IMG/VR virus record: IMGVR_UViG_3300037119_003663 | Location: 1-25,668 of that record | DNA from: a virus | Length of the DNA stretch: 25,668 nucleotides | Reading direction: 5' to 3' (one strand) | Shown: piece after piece, positions 12,410 to 18,619 of the stretch | Layout of the letters: every line of letters begins with the position of its first letter | Numbering within the stretch: the first letter of the stretch is position 1 | The notes under the pieces: model-generated | The model's input: the letters and a program-made list of their open reading frames with translations, nothing else | Databases searched by the model: none | Told to the model about the DNA's origin: nothing | Position numbers and translations under genes: made by a program

Positions 12410-13654
12410 TTAACGCGGCCCTTGCCAATCCTTGAACGCATTCGATTGTACTGACCTGTCGTAGACTTCTCCGGCGGCGTTCTTCCACGACGACCCCGCG
12501 TCCACGATGTTCACACCCTCGTTGCTCGCCACGACGCCGCCGTAGTTGATGACCACCAGGGCCTCGCCCCGGCTGTTGATCACCGGCGTGATCGTGTTGG
12601 CCGCGTACCCGTCCATGTCATCCTCCCCGCCCCCGCCACCCGAGGGTGGGTTGAGGAGCGCGTAGGCGGCATTCACGCCCGCCATGAAGCCCGACCATTG
12701 CGCGTTGTTGTTGGCGCGCATCTTCGTCGGGCAATTCTTCCCCGAGCAGTCGAAGTGCTGGCGCACCGTCGCCGCCGTCAGCCCGTGCTTGGTGAGGAGG
12801 AGCGCCACCAGTTCGGCCCCGTTGGCGCGCGTCCTGGCCCAGTCGCCGTCGCTGTTGACGCACAGTTCGATCCCCAGCGTGGTCGAGCCGCACGAACCCG
12901 GCCCCAGCCCGTCGCCCGCGTGGTGCCCCTCCTCGTCGTTCGGCAAGAGGTGGATCGCCTCCTTGTCATCCACGACGTAATGGAACGAAACATTCTCCGG
13001 GCCGCCGCCGTTGGCGACGAAGCGCCGGTGCATCTCGGCATTCGCGCCGGGGTTGGTATTGGCCGTCTCGTGCATGGTGATCCCGCCCGGACGCCCACCC
13101 TCCAGCTTCGTGCCGGGCCGGTTGGCCTGGAGCGGGATGATCGCCTCGCGTATCGTCAGTGGCATCCCGATTACCCCCCCTGTCCAGCCTTCGATCGATT
13201 TCAGGACGCTCGCTATGTATGCCTCGGGCACGTTGCCGTCCGATCCCGGCGCATATTTCGGGATCACCGAGCGGACGGTGAACAGCCCGGAACCGCGATA
13301 CTTCGGCCCGATCATGCGCGCCGCCCAGTCGGCGGCCCCGTTCGCCCACGTCGGGTAGCGCGCGAACTGGCCGCGCGGCGTCTGCACCACGCCGGTTGAC
13401 AGCGCGGGTATCTCCGCCGATCTGACATTGCCGGGGTTGCGCGTCCCAAACTCCGGCGTCACGCCGACCGTGCCCATGCGCGACTCCACCAGGAAGAAGG
13501 CCAGGAACGCGGCGGGGCTGACGTTCGCCGCCACCAACGCCGCGTACATGTCGTCGGCCTCCGGCGCGGCGGGCGAGTTGGCGGCCGAGAGGATCGCCGC
13601 GAACCGCTCGCGCGTCAGGTCGGGAGGTCCGATGATCGCATAGTCCCCGAGCAT
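12410..13654 (-). CDS. Endolysin: lysozyme/glucosaminidase-like domain plus N-acetylmuramoyl-L-alanine amidase
   Basis: A 414-residue two-enzyme lysin. Residues 1-160 resemble glucosaminidase or transglycosylase-like domains (LTRERFAAILSA, FLAFFLVESRMGT with E57 as candidate acid, TRNPGNVRS, YPTWANGAADWAARM). Residues 165-325 are a type-2 amidase: zinc ligands H195 (ITMHETAN), H300 (RQHFDCSGKNCP) and C308, with the typical HYVVDDKEAIHLLPNDEEGHHAGDG centre and LGIELCVNSDGD. A glycine linker (about 338-343) leads to a C-terminal beta-rich segment (350-414), probably cell-wall binding. No signal peptide, so export depends on a holin. ATG 13654 lies one base after the previous stop. It cleaves host peptidoglycan at lysis. 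Confidence 0.9.
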   Translation of the reverse strand: MLGDYAIIGPPDLTRERFAAILSAANSPAAPEADDMYAALVAANVSPAAFLAFFLVESRMGTVGVTPEFGTRNPGNVRSAEIPALSTGVVQTPRGQFARYPTWANGAADWAARMIGPKYRGSGLFTVRSVIPKYAPGSDGNVPEAYIASVLKSIEGWTGGVIGMPLTIREAIIPLQANRPGTKLEGGRPGGITMHETANTNPGANAEMHRRFVANGGGPENVSFHYVVDDKEAIHLLPNDEEGHHAGDGLGPGSCGSTTLGIELCVNSDGDWARTRANGAELVALLLTKHGLTAATVRQHFDCSGKNCPTKMRANNNAQWSGFMAGVNAAYALLNPPSGGGGGEDDMDGYAANTITPVINSRGEALVVINYGGVVASNEGVNIVDAGSSWKNAAGEVYDRSVQSNAFKDWQGPR

Positions 13655-13655
13655 G

Positions 13656-13793
13656 TCAGTCCCCTCGCGCGAGGTCTTGCCGCGCCACATACCCGTCCCA
13701 CATGGCGACGAACAGCCAGCGCGCCGCCGCGTTGCTCATATGCCTGAGCGCGAACCGGGCCAGCCAGAGCATGAGCCAATCCCGCGCTACCAC
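13656..13793 (-). CDS. Small protein, 45 aa
   Basis: GTG 13793 overlaps the stop of the LuxR-type gene (GTGGTAG) and has GGGAGCGGGGGAC before it. The sequence (VARDWLMLWLARFALRHMSNAAARWLFVAMWDGYVARQDLARGD) is amphipathic with aromatic-rich hydrophobic stretches, possibly a membrane-associated helix pair. No family recognised. It immediately precedes the endolysin, so a lysis-accessory role is possible. Confidence 0.5.
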   Translation of the reverse strand: MVARDWLMLWLARFALRHMSNAAARWLFVAMWDGYVARQDLARGD

Positions 13794-14002
13794 GTCCCCC
13801 GCTCCCGCTCGATCACGAGACGCGCCAATAATACCCGACGGTTGCAATCGCGCGGCAACGCCAATTGCTCGTAGATGTGGTTGATATGTTGCTTCACCGT
13901 CGTCGGCTCGACGTACAGATCGCGGGCAATCTGGGTGTTGGACAGCCCCTCGGCCACCAGCAACGCGCAGACACGCTCGCGCTTCGTCAGCTTGTCCACC
14001 AT
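13787..14002 (-). CDS. Stand-alone LuxR-type HTH protein
   Basis: Only 71 residues, almost entirely a GerE/LuxR C-terminal DNA-binding domain: LTKRERVCALLVAEGLSNTQIARDLYVEPTTVKQHINHIYEQL, with the recognition helix around VEPTTVKQHINHIY. No receiver or ligand-binding domain is fused, so it may act as a constitutive regulator or as a competitor of host LuxR proteins. It follows a membrane protein by one base and overlaps the next small gene, inside the late lysis region. Its target is unknown. Confidence 0.85.
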   Translation of the reverse strand: MVDKLTKRERVCALLVAEGLSNTQIARDLYVEPTTVKQHINHIYEQLALPRDCNRRVLLARLVIERERGTW

Positions 14003-14003
14003 G

Positions 14004-14333
14004 TCAGTCGCCCCCCCGGCGCTGCCGCCGCTCGACGCGCCACGCCAGCACCGCCAGCCGGATCGCCATGCCCGTCAGCGCCACCACCGCCGTCGCCACC
14101 GCCAGCCGGGAGAGCGCCTCGAACGTGTCCGACTGGGGCGCGACGCCGAGCGCCCGCCCGGCCACCACCGCGAACAGATACGTCGGCCACAGCCCGATCG
14201 CCGTGCCCGCGTGCGCCAGCGCGGGGCGGTAGCGCCGCGTCAGGGACGCCGCCGCGCACAAGGCCCAGCCCGCCAGCCCCGAGGCGAGGAACAACACCCA
14301 GGTCGCGGTCACGGCCACCTCGCGCCACGTCAC
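14004..14333 (-). CDS. Membrane protein, 109 aa
   Basis: GTG 14333 overlaps the preceding stop (GTGA), with GGGAGGCGGGACGA before it. Three to four hydrophobic helices: VAVTATWVLFLASGLAGWALC, LAHAGTAIGLWPTYLFAVVA, LAVATAVVALTGMAIRLAVLAW. The C-terminus is basic (RVERRQRRGGD), presumably cytoplasmic. No family known to me. It is one of five adjacent small membrane-protein genes between tail fibre and endolysin. Confidence 0.68.
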   Translation of the reverse strand: MTWREVAVTATWVLFLASGLAGWALCAAASLTRRYRPALAHAGTAIGLWPTYLFAVVAGRALGVAPQSDTFEALSRLAVATAVVALTGMAIRLAVLAWRVERRQRRGGD

Positions 14334-14578
14334 TCGTCCCGCCTCCCCCGCCCGATCACGGAGGCGAGAATCTCGACGAGGATGGGTCCGAACGTCACAT
14401 ACACCCCGATCGTCATCAGCGTCGGCGGCAGCCAGCCGAAGTCGAGGGTCGCGCCCAGCAGGGGCATGTCCACGGATTGCAGCACCAGGAGGCCGATCCC
14501 GAGGTTGAGGTACAGCACCCCGAGCCCGATCTGATACCGCGCCCACCGCGGCGGCTTCGGCAGCCCGTTCCCCGCCAC
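14330..14578 (-). CDS. Membrane protein, 82 aa
   Basis: I place the start at GTG 14578, just after the preceding gene, because further upstream the frame runs through that gene; the ribosome site is weak, so coupling is assumed. Two membrane segments: IGLGVLYLNLGIGLLVLQSV and TLMTIGVYVTFGPILVEILASVI. The N-terminus (AGNGLPKPPRWARYQ) is basic. Unknown family; could be an alternative holin or superinfection-exclusion type protein. Confidence 0.6.
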   Translation of the reverse strand: MAGNGLPKPPRWARYQIGLGVLYLNLGIGLLVLQSVDMPLLGATLDFGWLPPTLMTIGVYVTFGPILVEILASVIGRGRRDE

Positions 14579-14580
14579 AC

Positions 14581-14727
14581 CTACGTCACCAGGCCGTGCG
14601 TCATGATCACGAGCGCCGCCACGAGGCAGAGCACCGCCCAACTCGGCAGGCTGCGCCCCCTGGCGAGCGCCAGGTCCACGATCGCCACGATCGCCGCCAC
14701 CAGCAGCAACAGGTCCGTCAGCATCAT
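14581..14727 (-). CDS. Very small two-helix membrane protein, 48 aa
   Basis: ATG 14727 overlaps the upstream stop by one base (TGATG) with AAGGAGGGCGG eight bases before it. Translation gives MMLTDLLLLVAAIVAIVDLAL, a short basic loop ARGRSLPSW, then AVLCLVAALVIMTHGLVT: a helical hairpin in the membrane, like the smallest class of holins. No family recognised. A strong ribosome site and tight packing make it credible. Confidence 0.62.
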   Translation of the reverse strand: MMLTDLLLLVAAIVAIVDLALARGRSLPSWAVLCLVAALVIMTHGLVT

Positions 14728-15056
14728 CAGCCGCCCTCCTTCCATTCGAGCGCCGCCACCCGCTGCTTGAGCTGCCAGTTCTCGCCCGTCAAGGCCCGCA
14801 CCTCGGCCTGCAACTGCTCCACCATCGCCCCCAGCTCCGTCACCCTGGCGTCGCGCGTCGCCAGCCGCGTCTCCAGCCGGTGATTCTCCTCCTGGAGCTG
14901 ATCCACCAGCGTCCAGAAGCTTTGCTCCCGGCCCGCCGCGATCCCCGCCAGCGTGGTGTCCGCGACGTTGCGGCGCGCGACGTAGGCCGACATGATCGCC
15001 GTGATCGCGATCCCCAGGAACCCGATCAGCGCGGCCACCACGCCCGGTTCCGTCAC
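14727..15056 (-). CDS. Membrane-anchored coiled-coil protein, 109 aa
   Basis: GTG 15056 overlaps the upstream stop (GTGA) behind GGGAGGCGGC. Residues 5-24 (GVVAALIGFLGIAITAIMSA) form one N-terminal membrane helix; residues about 45-105 form a long coiled coil (FWTLVDQLQEENHRLETRLATRDARVTELGAMVEQLQAEVRALTGENWQLKQRVAALE). This architecture is common in phage lysis regions (spanin- or Rz-like, or holin-associated) but has no diagnostic motif. No lipobox or periplasmic anchor partner is seen. Confidence 0.72.
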   Translation of the reverse strand: MTEPGVVAALIGFLGIAITAIMSAYVARRNVADTTLAGIAAGREQSFWTLVDQLQEENHRLETRLATRDARVTELGAMVEQLQAEVRALTGENWQLKQRVAALEWKEGG

Positions 15057-15502
15057 CGCCGCCTCCCGGCCGTGCCCGCGATCCTGAGCGTCGCCCAGAG
15101 CGCGACGAGCGCGAGGACGCCGTAGACGCCCCAGCCGGTGTTGAGGCGGGCCTGTTGCCAGAACCCGACCGCCACGAACGCCCAGAAGCCGACGTGCGCC
15201 GTCATGATCGCCCGCCCGAGCGCCAGGTGCCGCCCGCGCCACGCCACGAACGGCAGCACGGCCAGCGCCAGCGCCGCCAGCCCCCAGACGATATCGGGCG
15301 CGAACGACGCCAGCCGCCCGTAGGTCGGGGACGAGGCGAGCGTGTCCCCCGGCCCCAGCAGCGTCAGCGCCCACGACGCGGCCAGGAGCGAGAGCACGAT
15401 CCCCACCGGCTCGTAGTCGCCGTACAGGACGACGCCGAGGAAGTCGCGCCAGGTGCGCGGCCCCGATCGTCGCGGCGTGGTGGCGGCCGTCTCGTCGCCC
15501 AT
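15053..15502 (-). CDS. Four-helix membrane protein, 149 aa
   Basis: Hydrophobic segments: VGIVLSLLAASWALTLLG, DIVWGLAALALAVLPFVAW, AIMTAHVGFWAFVAVGFW and GWGVYGVLALVALWATLRIAG, after a hydrophilic N-terminus rich in T and R. No family recognised. It lies second in the minus-strand run after the plus-strand HNH cassette 2. Could act in host membrane modification; nothing specific is visible. Confidence 0.7.
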   Translation of the reverse strand: MGDETAATTPRRSGPRTWRDFLGVVLYGDYEPVGIVLSLLAASWALTLLGPGDTLASSPTYGRLASFAPDIVWGLAALALAVLPFVAWRGRHLALGRAIMTAHVGFWAFVAVGFWQQARLNTGWGVYGVLALVALWATLRIAGTAGRRR

Positions 15503-15509
15503 GCATCCC

Positions 15510-15848
15510 CTACCGCCGCCGCTCCAGTTCGTCCGCGCGCTCCGCCACCAGCGCCCGCGCCTTCTCCGGCGTGTCCGCGTCCAGGCCCAGCGCCGCCGCC
15601 CGTCGCTGGTAGTATGCCGCGAACAGCCCCCGCACGCCCTCCCTGTCGGCCCCGCCCGACACCGGGTGGACGGAGGCGCTGTCGCACCCCGGCACCGGGC
15701 AGGGCAGGATCACGTAGGACTGGTGCGCCGCGCCGTCCGGGCGCCGCGCGAAGTCCAGATCGGCCCACGGCACCGTGCCCCCGTGATCTTTTTCATCATG
15801 GTGTACCTGCACACCGGATGCATCGTATCCGATTGGGCGAATCGCCAT
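15510..15848 (-). CDS. Hypothetical protein with CPVPGC motif, 112 aa
   Basis: ATG 15848 follows a GGGGGTTGG purine stretch. The N-terminal half is beta-like (RPIGYDASGVQVHHDEKDHGGTVPWADL) and contains a possible metal site, HHDEKDH and CPVPGCDSASVH (C50, C55, H60). The C-terminal half is helical (EGVRGLFAAYYQRRAAALGLDADTPEKARALVAERADEL). No family recognised. It is the first minus-strand gene past the HNH cassette, whose promoter lies head-to-head within 25 bases of its start. Confidence 0.66.
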   Translation of the reverse strand: MAIRPIGYDASGVQVHHDEKDHGGTVPWADLDFARRPDGAAHQSYVILPCPVPGCDSASVHPVSGGADREGVRGLFAAYYQRRAAALGLDADTPEKARALVAERADELERRR

Positions 15849-15862
15849 TTATCCAACCCCCA

Positions 15863-15916
15863 TGCTATAATTGGGGCACAACAAAGCCGAGGCGAGTGGT
15901 GGAACACTCCCCCGGC
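15863..15916 (+). promoter_or_regulatory. Extended -10 promoter and bulged leader hairpin of HNH cassette 2
   Basis: TG at 15863 and a consensus TATAAT at 15866-15871. Starting about eight bases after the expected transcript start, GCCGAGG (15886-15892) pairs with CCCCGGC (15910-15916) with one A-C mismatch, C15893 bulges, and GAGTG (15894-15898) pairs with CACTC (15905-15909) around loop GTGGAA. TAGGAGG at 15936 and ATG 15951 follow. The architecture equals that of cassette 1 although the stem sequences differ. Confidence 0.68.
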
Positions 15917-15950
15917 ATGGCACTCCCCGAACCGCTAGGAGGTTCAGATC

Positions 15951-16526
15951 ATGCCACGCCAGTATACCCCGCGCGTCCCCCGAGTTTGTGAGCAATGCGG
16001 CACGCAGTTTATGGTCATGCCCTGCGTCATCGGGCGCGGCGGCGGACGATTCTGCCAGCGCGCCTGCTACCGTGCTGCAATGCGACCGCCCTCCGGCCCG
16101 GAACGCACTTGCACCCGCTGCGGCGAGACGAAGCCGATCGAGCAATTCCAGAAGCGGGGCGAGTATCGTGTGACGTTCTGCAATGCCTGCCATAACCAGC
16201 GCTTGCGCGCGAAGTACGACGCCAACCCGGCTTATGCGGAGGAACGGAGACTTGCCGCCCAGGCATGGCGAGAGGAAAATCCGTCCGCGGCCAACGCCGG
16301 TCGCAGGCGCTACCTCGATCGCCATCCCGATCGGCAGCGAGCGCGCTACGCTGTTCGTGAGGCAATTGCGGACGGCCACCTCGTCCGCGAACCATGCTGG
16401 TGTGGGGATCCCGACACGCAGGCACACCATCATCGCGGCTATGCGCCCGATCATGCCATCGATGTTGTCTGGTTGTGCCGCGTTCATCATGGTGAGTCCC
16501 ACCGCAAGTCCCGTCGGTGTGAGTAA
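15951..16526 (+). CDS. Zinc-finger HNH-like endonuclease, cassette 2 (opposite strand)
   Basis: A 191-residue protein with three metal-binding groups: C13-x2-C16 with C35/C39; C54-x2-C57 with C77-x2-C80 (CTRCGETKPIEQFQ then FCNACHNQRL); and a C-terminal HNH-like core C149-x-C151, AHHHRGY (159-161 His), DHAIDVVWLCRVHHGESH with C176, H179-H180 and H184. The linker (85-130) is basic and helical, suitable for DNA contact. It is expressed from its own promoter against all neighbours and ends seven bases from the stop of the tail-fibre gene. Free-standing phage homing endonucleases have this form; cleavage activity is inferred. Confidence 0.83.
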   Translation: MPRQYTPRVPRVCEQCGTQFMVMPCVIGRGGGRFCQRACYRAAMRPPSGPERTCTRCGETKPIEQFQKRGEYRVTFCNACHNQRLRAKYDANPAYAEERRLAAQAWREENPSAANAGRRRYLDRHPDRQRARYAVREAIADGHLVREPCWCGDPDTQAHHHRGYAPDHAIDVVWLCRVHHGESHRKSRRCE

Positions 16527-16533
16527 CAAGTGT

Positions 16534-17451
16534 TTACGGATTCGACTCCACCGTCACCGAATCGTCGGCCGTGTTCGTGGTGAAGAAGAAGTCGCCCGCG
16601 CCCGTCACCGTGGACTGGATGAGGCAACTCCCCGGCCCCGCCCCGCTCACCGCCGGCTGGCCGCAATTGGCGACGTTCCAGGTGCCGTTCTTCGTCACGG
16701 TCGGCGTGCCGGATTTCGTCGTCTTGAAGTGCAGCGTCGTCCCGGCCTGCACCCCCGCCGCCCCGACGCCCCGGTGATACAACTCGCCCGCGCCCGCCCC
16801 GCCCACGACCTCGTAATAGCGCTGGCACCGCCCCAGGTCGTCGGCCGGGTGGAGCGGCTGGTAGGGGGCGGGCGCGGGGCCGATCACCAGCATGGCGTTG
16901 TCGAAATAGAATGTCCCGGTCGCCGTGCATTGCAGGGACACCTCCAGCACGGTCGCCGACGCCGAAATAGCCCGCGTCGCCGTCAGGGTGATGTACGATC
17001 CGGTGGTGCTGGAACTGGTCGCCGTGGTGCTGCCGATGTTGTCGTTGATGATCAGCGTCACCGCGCTGCCGACCGACTGCTGCAGGCGCACCGAGACGGA
17101 GACGGACTTGCCCCGGAAATTCAGGTGCCCCTCCACCTTCTGCACCATGCTGGCGTTGCCGCCCGCCGCCTTGACGAGCTTGAGGGCGTTCCCCGAGCTA
17201 TCGACGGTGGTCGTCTCCTGGGTCACGGTCGCCGTGGTGCCGCTGATGTACCAGCGATCGGCGGTGTACGCGGTGTCGGCGGTGAACGCGCCCGCGCCGC
17301 GCTGCCACACCTCGAACCCGCCGTTCGTCAGCAGATTGGCGTGCGCCCCGGCCAGCTGGTTAAGATTGTCTTTGATTTGGTCCGCCCAGATCGCGTTGGT
17401 GAGCGTCTGATCGACGCGCGCCACGACCGTTGTGAATGTCGCCGTCGCCAT
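16534..17451 (-). CDS. Tail-fibre-like virion protein
   Basis: A 305-residue, Ser/Thr/Gly/Ala-rich, beta-strand protein. Residues 1-40 (helical, DQTLTNAIWADQIKDNLNQLAGAH) probably attach to the tail; residues about 40-70 contain LLTNGGFEVWQRGAGAFT and TADRWYIS, a signature that recurs at the start of carbohydrate-binding-like domains in phage fibres. The middle (about 75-195) looks like a jelly-roll domain and the end is a second beta domain. It follows the hub-like protein and ends the tail module. Role: receptor recognition or peripheral tail structure. Confidence in the general class is good, in receptor binding moderate. Confidence 0.75.
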   Translation of the reverse strand: MATATFTTVVARVDQTLTNAIWADQIKDNLNQLAGAHANLLTNGGFEVWQRGAGAFTADTAYTADRWYISGTTATVTQETTTVDSSGNALKLVKAAGGNASMVQKVEGHLNFRGKSVSVSVRLQQSVGSAVTLIINDNIGSTTATSSSTTGSYITLTATRAISASATVLEVSLQCTATGTFYFDNAMLVIGPAPAPYQPLHPADDLGRCQRYYEVVGGAGAGELYHRGVGAAGVQAGTTLHFKTTKSGTPTVTKNGTWNVANCGQPAVSGAGPGSCLIQSTVTGAGDFFFTTNTADDSVTVESNP

Positions 17452-17461
17452 ACAGCCCCCG

Positions 17462-18613
17462 TCAATAACTGATCAGGTCGGCCCCGCCGACGCTCGATAT
17501 CCCCACGATGAACGGCGCCACGTCGGTACTCCGCTGCCGGAGGCCCCACGCGCCGCGCAGATAGCCCGCCCCCCAATCGCCCTCGACGGAAATCTGCCGG
17601 ATGTGGTAGTCCCCGCTGGTGCCGCCCAGGTTCTCCGTCACCGTCACCCGGTCCCCGAGTTCGCGCGTGAGGAGTTGGGTGAACGTGGCCGAGTCGTGCT
17701 GCCCGATCTTGATCTCCCGGATCGGCGGCAGCGGCGCATTCGCCTGCGCCACCAGATAGGTCGCCAGCGAGAGCGCCGCCGCGTCGCTCGACAGGTAGTC
17801 GCTGGTGATCGGCGGGAAATCCCGCGTCTTGTAGCGGCTGATGCTGGTGGCGTCGGAGGCGGTCTGCGCGGTGCCCCCGGTCGCCGTCACCGTGGCGCGG
17901 TTGCGGATGAGCGCGATATCGACGGACGGGATCACCTCGCTCATGGTCGAGGCGATCGTCCCCTGGCTCGACGTGTACGGGCTGTGGAACGTCCAGTAGC
18001 GTTCCAGGTAGGTCGCCACCCCGGACTTGCCCATGAAGAAGAACCCGCGCTCCGTCTCCAGCAGGCTCCCGATCAGCGCCAGCCCGGTCGCCGTGCCGTC
18101 CGCCTCGAACGTGATCGTGTCCCCGGCATCCAGGTCGGTGGTCCCCGCGAATCCCGCCGCCGTCAGGATCGCCGCGATGGCCGCGCCCGTGGTCGTGCTC
18201 GAACCGGCGATCACCGGCTTGTTGCCCCCGTCCCCGCCGAGCAGGACGAACGCATCGACGCAATCGATCCGCGCCTCCCTGGCATCCCGGCCGGGGTCGC
18301 TCGCGTGGCGCGCGGTGTAGCCCGTGAACAGCCAATACGTTGTCGAGGCATAGACGACGCTGAGGCGCATCGGCCGGAGCGGGTAGGATATCTCCGGGTA
18401 GATCGGGCTGCTCGTGTTGGTCGGATTGTACCTCCCCGTGGTGTCCTTCATCACGAGCGCGCACGTCCCGCCCTGGACTGAGGACTGATCGTCGGAATAA
18501 CCCCTGGTGACGCTGAAACGCTTCAGGCGGCTCGTCTCGTCCACGTAGGACGAACCGTCCCACGCGATCTCCAGCAATGCCGTCAGATTGCCCCTGAGCT
18601 TGACGCCGGCCAT
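17462..18613 (-). CDS. Minor tail / baseplate hub-like protein
   Basis: A 383-residue protein directly after the tape measure gene (six bases apart). The beginning (LLEIAWDGSSYVDETSRLKRFSVTRGYSDDQSSVQGGTCALVMKDTTGRYNPTN) is a pattern I know from siphovirus minor tail proteins in Gram-positive and related phages, followed by an RPMRLSVVY...YWLFTGYTA segment typical of baseplate hub folds (gp27/GpD type). Later parts: AIAAILTAAG, GFFFMGKSGVATYLER, and a C-terminal REIKIGQHD / LGDRVTVTENLGGTSGDYHIRQIS segment. It probably caps the tail tube and links to fibres. Confidence 0.78.
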   Translation of the reverse strand: MAGVKLRGNLTALLEIAWDGSSYVDETSRLKRFSVTRGYSDDQSSVQGGTCALVMKDTTGRYNPTNTSSPIYPEISYPLRPMRLSVVYASTTYWLFTGYTARHASDPGRDAREARIDCVDAFVLLGGDGGNKPVIAGSSTTTGAAIAAILTAAGFAGTTDLDAGDTITFEADGTATGLALIGSLLETERGFFFMGKSGVATYLERYWTFHSPYTSSQGTIASTMSEVIPSVDIALIRNRATVTATGGTAQTASDATSISRYKTRDFPPITSDYLSSDAAALSLATYLVAQANAPLPPIREIKIGQHDSATFTQLLTRELGDRVTVTENLGGTSGDYHIRQISVEGDWGAGYLRGAWGLRQRSTDVAPFIVGISSVGGADLISY

Positions 18614-18619
18614 ATTCCC

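Noticed and set aside
12374-12410. Plus-strand TTGACA at 12374 with TTAAAT downstream as a promoter
   Set aside because: The spacing is about 25 bases, far from 16-18, and there is no plus-strand gene behind it; chance in the gap after the endolysin.
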